Below are positions 1 to 5,768 of a DNA stretch of 8,686 bases, piece by piece (position 1 is the stretch's first letter; each line of letters opens with the position of its first letter). Source of the DNA: Solobacterium sp. UBA636 (GTDB taxonomy: Bacteria > Bacillota_I > Bacilli_A > Erysipelotrichales > Erysipelotrichaceae); the NCBI GenBank assembly GCA_002299675.1, contig DBOW01000008.1:502-9187 (forward strand), read 5' to 3'. A program made the translations under genes and the position numbers. The notes under the pieces are model-generated. The model was not told the DNA's origin. It saw nothing but the letters and a program-made list of their open reading frames with translations, and did not search any database.

Positions 1-1645
1 GGATTGGGCCTGGGCCAATGACTATTATATCGACATAGTTTCCTACGCCAGTTCCAGCGAAGCGGCTGAGGCTTTAAAGAATGATGAAGTAGATGCCATG
101 GTGATGCCTAATCTGGCTTCCAATGGTTTATATCTGCCAGTAGTTTCGATTGGTGCAGCTGATTTCTATTTTGCGGTATCTAAATATTCGCCAGAGGTTT
201 TAAAAGAGCTTAATGATGCGATGCGTCATATTCAGACAATTGATCCTTACTATAATGAGGCAACTTATTCTAAATATGTTACTTCACCTTTATCAGTTCC
301 TTATCTTGGTAAACAGGAAAAGCTCTATCTTGAGGAGCACAATTATACTGTAACTTTAGGATATCTTGATGATAATATGCCTTATTGTGATGACAATAAT
401 GGCAAACTGGCTGGCTTATTTACAATTATTGTTGATAAATTCAAGGATACTTTCAATATTGATGTCAAGACTGTTTCCTACAGTAACTATGAAGATATGC
501 TGAATGATGCATATAAGGGAAAAATTGATATTTTTGGTCCTCTGTATTCGGATTATTATCTGGCTGAGCAGGGTGGTTTTATGAATTCAGATTCTATTGC
601 CTCTACTTCGCTTATTCTTTTATATAAAGGCGATTATTCTGATGAACCGGTCGATTCAATAGCTGTTTCCAGAAAAAGTGCGATTCAGCTGGCTGCCTCT
701 TTTACCTTATATCCACAGAGTGATATGGTTTTTGTTGAAGATAAATTAAGCTGTCTTGATAAAGTCAAAAATGGAGAAGCTGAATCGACAATTATCACTT
801 CATCATCTTTAAACAGACTTATTAAAACTGATGAATTTTCTGGTCTTGAGATGTATGAATTAAGCAGAACTGCTGATATCTGTCTTGGTACTTACAGAAA
901 CAATACACATCTTCTGGATATTATTAATCGAGTTATTTTTGCCTCAAAGGATGAGCTTAACAGTTCTTCTTTGATGTCAGTCGAATATATTGAGACACCA
1001 TATACTATTTCGGATTTCATTGAAAACAATGCGATGATAGTGGTTATTGTCTTAATCTGTATCTGTCTTCTGATGTTCTTTGGTTTTGCCTATGTTTTAA
1101 AGATGAATAATAATCTGATGAGTATGCAGAACAAAAATGAAGAACTCTCTTCTGCCGCCTTCCGTGATGGTTTGACAAAGGTAGGAAACAGAGCGCTGTT
1201 CTTAGACAAGGAACAGGAGATTCAGCAGCTCATGTGTATCAGGGAACCGATTGAGTTTGCGATTGTGGTTTGTGATGTTAACGGTTTAAAACAGACCAAC
1301 GATAGCTTTGGCCATGAACTTGGCGATGTCTTAATTCAGAATGCGGCCAGAACCATCTGTGAAATCTATAAACATTCGCCTGTCTACCGTATTGGTGGCG
1401 ATGAATTTGTCGTTATTGTTCAGAATGAGGACTATGCCGATAGAGATTTTCTGCTTTCCAGATTAAAAAATAAGATCGAACTTAAGGTAAACAGGTCACA
1501 GATTGAAAATGGTCTGGTATCAATTGCCTATGGTATGGCGGTATATGACCGCAATAAAGATCTGAGTTTCCAGGAAATATTCAAGCGGGCAGACCATGCG
1601 ATGTATGACTGCAAGAAAAAAATGAAAGATGGGGACAGAATCTAA
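1..1645 (+). CDS. Diguanylate cyclase with tandem periplasmic solute-binding-like sensors (5' end missing)
   Basis: The reading frame is open from base 2, so the gene begins upstream of the window; the ATG codons near 92 and 98 are internal. The visible part starts inside one SBP_bac_3-like (Venus-flytrap) domain. At about 305-345 comes a linker of the kind that joins tandem flytraps (GKQEKLYLEEHNYTVTLGY), then a second such domain to about 1000. A single hydrophobic helix (IVVIVLICICLLMFFGFAYVL) lies at about 1035-1095, and a C-terminal GGDEF domain runs from about 1165 to the end. The GGDEF motif is intact (1394-1408), as are DVNGLK, the ND pair and GHELGD, so it should make c-di-GMP from two GTP in the cytoplasm. 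The inhibitory I-site RxxD is absent: YKHS stands in its place. The layout resembles EvgS/BvgS-type sensors with a cyclase as output. The ligand is unknown; amino acids or peptides would be typical of the fold. Confidence 0.9.
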   Translation, partial: DWAWANDYYIDIVSYASSSEAAEALKNDEVDAMVMPNLASNGLYLPVVSIGAADFYFAVSKYSPEVLKELNDAMRHIQTIDPYYNEATYSKYVTSPLSVPYLGKQEKLYLEEHNYTVTLGYLDDNMPYCDDNNGKLAGLFTIIVDKFKDTFNIDVKTVSYSNYEDMLNDAYKGKIDIFGPLYSDYYLAEQGGFMNSDSIASTSLILLYKGDYSDEPVDSIAVSRKSAIQLAASFTLYPQSDMVFVEDKLSCLDKVKNGEAESTIITSSSLNRLIKTDEFSGLEMYELSRTADICLGTYRNNTHLLDIINRVIFASKDELNSSSLMSVEYIETPYTISDFIENNAMIVVIVLICICLLMFFGFAYVLKMNNNLMSMQNKNEELSSAAFRDGLTKVGNRALFLDKEQEIQQLMCIREPIEFAIVVCDVNGLKQTNDSFGHELGDVLIQNAARTICEIYKHSPVYRIGGDEFVVIVQNEDYADRDFLLSRLKNKIELKVNRSQIENGLVSIAYGMAVYDRNKDLSFQEIFKRADHAMYDCKKKMKDGDRI

Positions 1646-1674
1646 AAAGTGCCAAAATAAAAAAAAAAAAAAAC

Positions 1675-1708
1675 GGTCCGACAGTTGAAACTGAGCGGAC
1701 CTTTTGTT
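1675..1708 (+). terminator. Intrinsic terminator of the first GGDEF gene
   Basis: GGTCCG (1675-1680) pairs with CGGACC (1696-1701). The inner arms CAGT (1682-1685) and ACTG (1690-1693) pair around a TGAA loop, with a small A/AG internal loop between the two stems. TTTTGTT follows at 1702-1708. The hairpin lies 30 bases after the stop codon. A run of 15 A (1659-1673) directly upstream would read as a T tract on the other strand, so the element could also stop transcription from the right, although no minus-strand gene is seen here. Confidence 0.88.
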
Positions 1709-1732
1709 AGAATTCTTGTATCAAGGAAGTTT

Positions 1733-1738
1733 TATAAT
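1733..1738 (+). promoter_or_regulatory. Candidate -10 box for the TetR-type gene
   Basis: A consensus TATAAT lies 32 bases before the TTG start, just downstream of the terminator, where a new transcript is expected. No good -35 box is found at 16-18 bases (the sequence there is GAATTC), and there is no TGn extension. This may be a weak or activator-dependent promoter. Confidence 0.4.
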
Positions 1739-1759
1739 TTGCGGGATGTGTTGACTGAT

Positions 1760-1764
1760 GGAGG
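1760..1764 (+). promoter_or_regulatory. Ribosome binding site that fixes a TTG start
   Basis: GGAGG lies six bases before TTG 1771. No ATG or GTG lies in frame near it. The protein read from this TTG (MTDTRITRNT) starts as close relatives do, so the TTG is taken as the real start. Confidence 0.85.
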
Positions 1765-1770
1765 ATTAAA

Positions 1771-2283
1771 TTGACCGATACACGTATCACCAGAAATACC
1801 CTGGCAAATTCTTTTAAAGAACTTATGAAGGATAATGATTTTTCCAAAATTTCAGTTGCGGATATCTGTAGAAACTGCAATATTAACCGCAAGAGTTTTT
1901 ATTATCACTTTTATGACAAATACGATCTGGTAAACTGGATTTTTGATCGTGACTATTCAGGATTTGTCTATCGCAATAAAGGTGATTCTTTCTTTTTTAA
2001 AGAGCTCTGTGAATATTTTTCTGAAAACAGTGCCTATTACCGCAAGGTGTTTATGATACAGGGACATAACTGTTTCCTGGAACATCTCTATAATCATTTT
2101 TATCGGCTGCTTATTGCCTGCAAGAAAGAAGATTCAACCGATTTTGAGATCAGCTTCTATTCAGACGCCATAGTTTCAGCTATTAAACGCTGGCTGAATG
2201 TGGTTAATCTGGACTGTGAACATTTTTCCAGCGAACTGGAAAGCATTCTGAAAAAAGCTGATATCTATAAGGATTTAAATTAG
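1771..2283 (+). CDS. TetR-family transcriptional regulator (DhaS-like, short C-terminal domain)
   Basis: This 170-residue protein begins with a TetR helix-turn-helix. The stretch ISVADICRNCNINRKSFYYHF (residues about 27-47) contains the recognition helix, with the typical YYHF-DKYDL run into helix 4. The opening MTDTRITRNTLANSFKELM and the short C-terminal half match the subgroup with a TetR_C_8-type ligand domain, which includes the DhaS activators and many uncharacterised clostridial regulators. It acts as a DNA-binding dimer; the effector cannot be read from the sequence. It is followed after 58 bases by a membrane diguanylate cyclase, which is the most likely target besides itself. The dyad GATAC-AC-GTATC (1777-1788) and the repeat TTGACtGAT/TTGACcGAT (1751-1759 and 1771-1779) around the start are possible autoregulatory sites. 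Confidence 0.88.
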   Translation: MTDTRITRNTLANSFKELMKDNDFSKISVADICRNCNINRKSFYYHFYDKYDLVNWIFDRDYSGFVYRNKGDSFFFKELCEYFSENSAYYRKVFMIQGHNCFLEHLYNHFYRLLIACKKEDSTDFEISFYSDAIVSAIKRWLNVVNLDCEHFSSELESILKKADIYKDLN

Positions 2284-2291
2284 GCAACAAT

Positions 2292-2339
2292 AAGACAACT
2301 TCCCAAGAGTATGATTACTCTTAAAGGAGCTGTCTTTTT
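2292..2339 (+). terminator. Terminator-like hairpin that also holds the next gene's ribosome site
   Basis: The outer stem AAGACA (2292-2297) pairs with TGTCTT (2331-2336). A middle stretch pairs CT/CC with GG/AG with one bulge. The inner stem AAGAGT (2305-2310) pairs with ACTCTT (2317-2322) around the loop ATGATT. The stem ends in TTTTT (2335-2339), as in an intrinsic terminator or attenuator. The AAAGGAG Shine-Dalgarno sequence of the following GGDEF gene (2323-2329) lies in the 3' arm, mostly paired, and the ATG comes directly after the T tract. The element could therefore limit both read-through and translation of the cyclase. Confidence 0.72.
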
Positions 2340-2341
2340 AA

Positions 2342-3484
2342 ATGCTTAATTATAGTGCTGAAGTTCTAATGTCCTGTCTTTCACTTTGCGTACTGACTAT
2401 TCTGGTTAAACAGAACAACTGTCTGTCAGTAAGCGTGAAGAGACGTTTCTATATAACCTATCTGTTTATCATTATCGCAGCTTTGTCTGAATGGCTGGGT
2501 ATTTTTTTAAATGGTGCGCCTTATTACACAAGAGGTATTCATGCGTCAGTCAAGGCACTGGATTATATTTTTACGCCACTGACCGGTTTCAGTTTTGCCC
2601 TGCAGGTCTTTGACTATAGAAGAATTCCCTGGATTATCTATGTTCTTATCGTTAATACTGTATTGCAGATAGTATCGGTATTTACCGGCTGGTTTTTCTA
2701 TATTGATGAGTTTAATTTCTATCAGCATGGTTCATATTATTTCGTCTATATGGCTGTATATCTTCTGGTTATTCTTTATCTGTTTATATCTTTCTTTGAA
2801 TATTCGAAACAGTTCAGGAAACATAATCGTATGTCACTTTTTGCGGTGATATTTTTAACCTGTTTTGGTATTTTTATGCAGGAATTTATTAAGGATATCC
2901 GCACATCCGCTCTTTCTCTGACTTTTGGATCAATACTCTTGTATATTCACTACACTGAATTTATGCAGCAGAGAATGGATGATTCCCTGTCCAGTCAGAA
3001 AAAGCTTATCCTGACCGATGCCATGACAGGCTTATATTCAAGATACAGCTATAATGAAGATCTTGAATTATATCGAAAGATGGACAGACTGCCAGATGAT
3101 TTAACTGTATTTTCCATTGATGTCAATGGCTTAAAAACATCTAATGATACTCTTGGTCATGATGCGGGGGATGAGCTGATTATCGCCTCAGCCAGATGCA
3201 TACAGCATGTATTAGGGGCCTATGGCAAGTGTTACCGGACAGGCGGTGATGAATTTGTAGCTATATGCAGAATGAACAGTTACGAAATAAATGAAGCCTT
3301 AAGAAATCTGAATAAGGCTCAGAAAAAATGGCATGGCTATCTCAATGACAGTCTGAGTATTTCTGTCGGGTACTGCAGCAATCCAGATAATACCATTGAT
3401 GAAATGATCACAAAGGCTGACAGGGATATGTATAAACATAAAGAAGAGTATTATAGATTAAACAATCTGACCCCAAGAGTATAA
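2342..3484 (+). CDS. Multi-pass membrane diguanylate cyclase (about 7 TM helices plus GGDEF)
   Basis: The 380-residue protein has an N-terminal half of about seven hydrophobic segments (roughly residues 5-22, 34-53, 70-90, 95-116, 128-150, 162-180 and 188-205). A short linker leads into a C-terminal GGDEF domain starting at TDAMTGLYSR (about 225). The catalytic GGDEF is at residues 301-305; DVNGLK, ND and GHDAGD are present, so an active cyclase is likely. The I-site RxxD is missing (GAYG at that place). I do not recognise the membrane domain as a named sensor family; it looks like a 7TM receptor-like input module. A TAA codon directly before ATG 2342 rules out an upstream start. The AGGAG site is 12 bases away, longer than usual, and sits in the upstream hairpin. 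The gene probably depends on read-through from the TetR gene, because no promoter of its own is visible. Confidence 0.88.
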   Translation: MLNYSAEVLMSCLSLCVLTILVKQNNCLSVSVKRRFYITYLFIIIAALSEWLGIFLNGAPYYTRGIHASVKALDYIFTPLTGFSFALQVFDYRRIPWIIYVLIVNTVLQIVSVFTGWFFYIDEFNFYQHGSYYFVYMAVYLLVILYLFISFFEYSKQFRKHNRMSLFAVIFLTCFGIFMQEFIKDIRTSALSLTFGSILLYIHYTEFMQQRMDDSLSSQKKLILTDAMTGLYSRYSYNEDLELYRKMDRLPDDLTVFSIDVNGLKTSNDTLGHDAGDELIIASARCIQHVLGAYGKCYRTGGDEFVAICRMNSYEINEALRNLNKAQKKWHGYLNDSLSISVGYCSNPDNTIDEMITKADRDMYKHKEEYYRLNNLTPRV

Positions 3485-3547
3485 CTGCCACCCAAAACGC
3501 TTTTTCTGATGGTCAAATATTATAACTGTTCCGTTTAAAATGGGATT

Positions 3548-4354
3548 ATGAACATCGCAATTCTTTCCATTGACATGGATGGCACCTGTCTTGACTCCAG
3601 ACACAGAATAAGTGATAAAACTATGAACAGTCTTCTGAAAGCTAAGGAAGCCGGCATTGAAATAGTGCCCACTACCGGAAGAGCCTTAAGCTGTCTTCCC
3701 CTTGGTTTAAGAAACAGAGATCTTTACCGCTATGTAATATCTTCCAATGGTGCGGTAATTAATGATATTAAAGAAAATAAAGTTATTTATTCCAAACCCA
3801 TTGATAAACTTATCGCAAAAGAGGTAATTGGAAGATGCCAGGGCCCAAATGTAGGCACCTCAATCCATATTGATAATGAGTATATACTGCAGGGAAAAGC
3901 CTTAAAAACCCTGGGAAAACTAGTTTATGGAAAGGATGCGGCTGAATCAGTTTCAGTAAGAAACATAAACAGCTATATTGATAATAAAGGTGGAAACATT
4001 GAGGAGCTGCAGTTTTACTTTTTCCTGGATAAATCCCGAACAAAAGTAGAGAACATACTTTCGGAATATGATGATCTGCTTAAGGCCTATGATAATAATT
4101 ATGTTGAAGTCTATGATATAAACGCTTCTAAGGGCAATGCCCTAAAGTATCTCTATGAAAAACTGGGATATCTTAAAGAGGAGGTAGCCTGCATAGGAGA
4201 TGGTGAGAATGATATTTCCAACTTTAAGGTATCTGGTACTTCTTTTATGATGGGTAATGGTGATGAATGTTTAAAAGCCTATGCAACATATTGTGTAGCT
4301 GACAACGATCATGATGGAGTAAGTGAGGCCATAGACTTTCTTTTGAATTCCTGA
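3548..4354 (+). CDS. Cof-type HAD-IIB hydrolase (sugar- or nucleotide-phosphate phosphatase)
   Basis: At 268 residues it has the usual length of the Cof/YidA family. Motif I is SIDMDGT, with nucleophile D9 and acid/base D11. Motif II is TTGR (42-45), motif III K195 in NASKGNALKYL, and motif IV GDGEND (217-222), with the C2B cap between motifs II and III. These features predict a cytoplasmic Mg-dependent phosphatase of broad range (sugar phosphates, flavin or pyridoxal phosphate); the substrate cannot be told from sequence. It lies 63 bases after the cyclase gene with no terminator between, so co-transcription is possible. The ribosome site is poor, with only a TGGGA close to the ATG. A three-codon frame (ATG 3540 to TGA 3551) overlaps the start. 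Confidence 0.92.
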   Translation: MNIAILSIDMDGTCLDSRHRISDKTMNSLLKAKEAGIEIVPTTGRALSCLPLGLRNRDLYRYVISSNGAVINDIKENKVIYSKPIDKLIAKEVIGRCQGPNVGTSIHIDNEYILQGKALKTLGKLVYGKDAAESVSVRNINSYIDNKGGNIEELQFYFFLDKSRTKVENILSEYDDLLKAYDNNYVEVYDINASKGNALKYLYEKLGYLKEEVACIGDGENDISNFKVSGTSFMMGNGDECLKAYATYCVADNDHDGVSEAIDFLLNS

Positions 4355-4359
4355 GACCT

Positions 4360-4365
4360 TATAAT
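4360..4365 (+). promoter_or_regulatory. Candidate -10 box before the DUF3284 gene
   Basis: TATAAT lies in the 34-base gap after the HAD gene, about 24 bases before ATG 4389. The spacing to the AAAAGGAAA ribosome site is compatible with a short leader. The hexamer 17 bases upstream (TTTCTT) is a weak -35, so this could also be chance in AT-rich DNA. Confidence 0.3.
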
Positions 4366-4388
4366 ATTGTTAAAAGGAAATAAAAGAA

Positions 4389-4820
4389 ATGGAAATAAAA
4401 AGAGAACTTAATGTAAACCGTCACGAACTTTATGAACTGATAATCAATTCAGCTTTAGAAGATATCAGGAAATATAAGCCAAATACCACGGCTAAAGACC
4501 TCCACAGCGGTTTCTATTATGAAAAAAACCTGAATGGCAATGAGAAAAAGAAGGCTAATACAGTGGTAACGGTTAAATGTGTAAAAAAAGATGAAAAATA
4601 CTCTGTAGCCTTTGAAACTCTGGCTGGCATTACTACTACTTCCTATGAATTAAGTGATTCTGGTGGTAAAACCCTGGTTACTTATAAAGAAGAGTATAAG
4701 GCTAAAAACGGCAAGAGTTCACTGGGCATTTTTGGCGGTCTCATGGAATCAAGAGGTAAAAAGAAGCTCAATAAGATGTTTGATCAGATGGAAAGATATC
4801 TGAATGAAGAGAAGAAATAA
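4389..4820 (+). CDS. DUF3284 family protein
   Basis: A 143-residue, lysine-rich soluble protein with no signal peptide or membrane helix. It starts MEIKRELNVNRHELYELI, carries a central GFYYEKNL and an alternating strand pattern (TVVTVKCV, YSVAFET, TSYELS, TLVTYKEEY), and ends in a charged helix. This fits DUF3284, a small Bacillota family with an SRPBCC/START-like look whose genes often sit beside beta-glucoside or cellobiose PTS genes; no PTS gene is visible here. Molecular function is unknown. AAAAGGAAA about 10 bases upstream serves as ribosome site. The last codons form one arm of a perfect 10-bp hairpin. Confidence 0.75.
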   Translation: MEIKRELNVNRHELYELIINSALEDIRKYKPNTTAKDLHSGFYYEKNLNGNEKKKANTVVTVKCVKKDEKYSVAFETLAGITTTSYELSDSGGKTLVTYKEEYKAKNGKSSLGIFGGLMESRGKKKLNKMFDQMERYLNEEKK

Positions 4821-4832
4821 TTCTTCTCTTTT
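4807..4832 (+). terminator. Perfect 10-bp hairpin spanning the DUF3284 stop codon
   Basis: AAGAGAAGAA (4807-4816) pairs without mismatch with TTCTTCTCTT (4821-4830). The loop ATAA contains the TAA stop, and TT follows. The stem is purine/pyrimidine strand-biased and lacks a long T tract, so it may be a weak terminator or an RNA 3'-end protector rather than a full stop. The phosphoesterase gene begins 27 bases further on. Confidence 0.5.
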
Positions 4833-4859
4833 CATATCCGATAATATAAAATAGAAAAG

Positions 4860-5393
4860 ATGAAAGTTAAACTCTATAAACCTTTTGAACACTATAAGTC
4901 ACCGGTATGGCTATACTCTGATACTCATTTTGAAGACTCGGACTGTCCTTTAATGGATCCAGAGTGGCCAGATCCTGATGAGCAGGTAAAGATGATGAAC
5001 AGTTGCGTTGGAAGATGCGATACTTTAATAATTCTTGGTGATATAGGTAATCCTGAATATCTGAAGAAATTAAGAGGCTATAAGGTACTGATACTGGGAA
5101 ATCATGATAAGGGTATCACCAATTATGAACCCTATGTAGATGAGATCTATGATGGTCCTTTGTTTATATCTAATAAAATACTATTAAGTCATGAACCGAT
5201 TGATCTTCCTTTTGGCATTAATATTCATGGACATAATCACAGTGGGGAAATCGTTGATAGAGATAATGAGGATTTTTTCAGCTATAATGTCTGTTCCAAT
5301 GTCGTTGGCTATAAGCCAGTAAGACTGGATGAGATTGTTTCTCTATATAAGGTGAAAGATATTCACCGTCTGACTATTGATAAAATCAAATAG
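4860..5393 (+). CDS. Calcineurin-like metallophosphoesterase (small COG4186-like type)
   Basis: The 177-residue protein shows all metallophosphoesterase motifs in order: SDTH (D21, H23), LGDIG (D61), GNHD (80-83), SHEP (110-113) and GHNH (124-127). These residues bind a pair of divalent metals. The short length and lack of signal or membrane segments match cytoplasmic phosphoesterases annotated as COG4186-like; such enzymes act on phosphodiesters or phosphomonoesters, and the natural substrate is unknown. A nuclease or cyclic nucleotide phosphodiesterase is possible, but nothing indicates c-di-GMP breakdown. There is no clear Shine-Dalgarno sequence (AGAAAAG only). The 39-base gap to DUF3284 holds the hairpin and an AT-rich TATAAAAT stretch. 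Confidence 0.9.
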   Translation: MKVKLYKPFEHYKSPVWLYSDTHFEDSDCPLMDPEWPDPDEQVKMMNSCVGRCDTLIILGDIGNPEYLKKLRGYKVLILGNHDKGITNYEPYVDEIYDGPLFISNKILLSHEPIDLPFGINIHGHNHSGEIVDRDNEDFFSYNVCSNVVGYKPVRLDEIVSLYKVKDIHRLTIDKIK

Positions 5394-5402
5394 CTATTTT
5401 TT
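5374..5402 (+). terminator. Weak AT-rich terminator-like hairpin after the phosphoesterase
   Basis: CTATTGAT (5374-5381) pairs with ATCAAATAG (5385-5393) with one bulged A and an AAA loop. Three bases later come six Ts (5397-5402). The arm overlaps the stop codon. Low GC makes it weak, but it sits exactly between two transcription units. Confidence 0.4.
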
Positions 5403-5415
5403 ATTGCATACTATG

Positions 5416-5444
5416 TTGTAATATTATATAGCTAGTGATATTAT
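5416..5444 (+). promoter_or_regulatory. Promoter of the PadR operon
   Basis: TTGTAA (5416-5421) and TATTAT (5439-5444) are separated by 17 bases, a good sigma-A layout. A start about seven bases downstream would fall at 5451-5453, next to or on the ATG of the PadR gene. A second, weaker pair, TTGCAT (5404-5409) with TATATA (5425-5430) at 15 bases, would start near 5437 and give a short leader. Confidence 0.55.
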
Positions 5445-5446
5445 AT
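5421..5446 (+). repeat. Direct repeat in the PadR promoter, candidate operator
   Basis: ATATTATAT occurs twice, at 5421-5429 and 5438-5446, in register at 17 bases. The copies overlap the spacer and the -10 box. PadR proteins often repress their own promoters, so these copies are a reasonable binding site, though AT-rich repeats also arise by chance. Confidence 0.35.
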
Positions 5447-5452
5447 TGGTGT

Positions 5453-5767
5453 ATGAATACACAGTTTAAAAAAGGGATCCTGGATATTGTGGTTTTATAT
5501 TCTTTGAGGAAGAAGGATAAATATGGCTATGAGCTTTGCGACAATATATCGAAAGTACTGGATGTAACTACCGCAACGCTTTATCTGCTGCTTAAGAGAC
5601 TTAAACAGGAGGAATATGTTGAGACTTATTTAGTGGAGTCAGACAGCGGACCAGCCAGAAAGTATTATCATCTGACCGATAAGGGAAATGATTATTTAAG
5701 CGTGCAGCTTAAGGAATGGAATGAGTTTAAAATGGCAGTTGATGAACTGCTGGGGGAAAATGATTAA
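5453..5767 (+). CDS. PadR-family transcriptional regulator
   Basis: Read from ATG 5453 this is 104 residues beginning MNTQFKKGILDIVVLYSL, the standard PadR opening. The GTG at 5435 would add six atypical residues (MILYWC) and is rejected. The winged helix is clear: KYGYELCDNIS, then TATLYLLLKRLKQEEYV as recognition helix, then a wing with SGPARKYYHLTDKG. The short C-terminal helix makes it a subfamily-2 PadR, which forms dimers and typically represses efflux or envelope-stress genes. No usable Shine-Dalgarno sequence precedes the ATG, in line with a leaderless message. It is the first gene of a tight operon with the HAAS-DUF4097 protein and an MFS pump, and probably controls it. Confidence 0.92.
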   Translation: MNTQFKKGILDIVVLYSLRKKDKYGYELCDNISKVLDVTTATLYLLLKRLKQEEYVETYLVESDSGPARKYYHLTDKGNDYLSVQLKEWNEFKMAVDELLGEND

Positions 5768-5768
5768 A

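Noticed and set aside
98..1645. Treating ATG 98 as the real start of the first GGDEF gene
   Set aside because: The frame stays open to base 2 with sensible coding sequence before it (DWAWANDYYIDIVSYASSS), and the domain would start in the middle of a fold.
1707..1892. Short minus-strand frames here and at 2546-2728, 3810-4043, 6054-6476 and 8343-8525
   Set aside because: They lie opposite clear genes, have no ribosome sites and no recognisable motifs; they are antisense shadows.
3485..3547. Terminator or promoter between the second cyclase and the HAD gene
   Set aside because: CCCA...TGGG and AACG...CGTT can pair only around a large loop with mismatches, with no T tract, and TATTAT/TATAAC boxes lack a -35 partner.
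4860..5393. Metallophosphoesterase as the c-di-GMP phosphodiesterase partner of the cyclases
   Set aside because: No EAL, HD-GYP or known c-di-GMP-specific feature is present; the calcineurin-like fold alone does not support it.
5391..5434. Inverted repeat TAGCTAT (5391-5397) and ATAGCTA (5428-5434) as an operator
   Set aside because: The arms are 30 bases apart in very AT-rich DNA and the left arm starts in a stop codon; chance is more likely.
5435..5452. GTG 5435 as start of PadR
   Set aside because: It adds MILYWC, foreign to the family, lies inside the promoter region, and ATG 5453 gives the standard MNTQFKKG opening.
5721..5768. ATG 5721 as start of the HAAS-DUF4097 gene
   Set aside because: It would overlap PadR by 47 bases with a tryptophan/cysteine-rich, non-family extension; starts at 5760 or 5769 fit the family.
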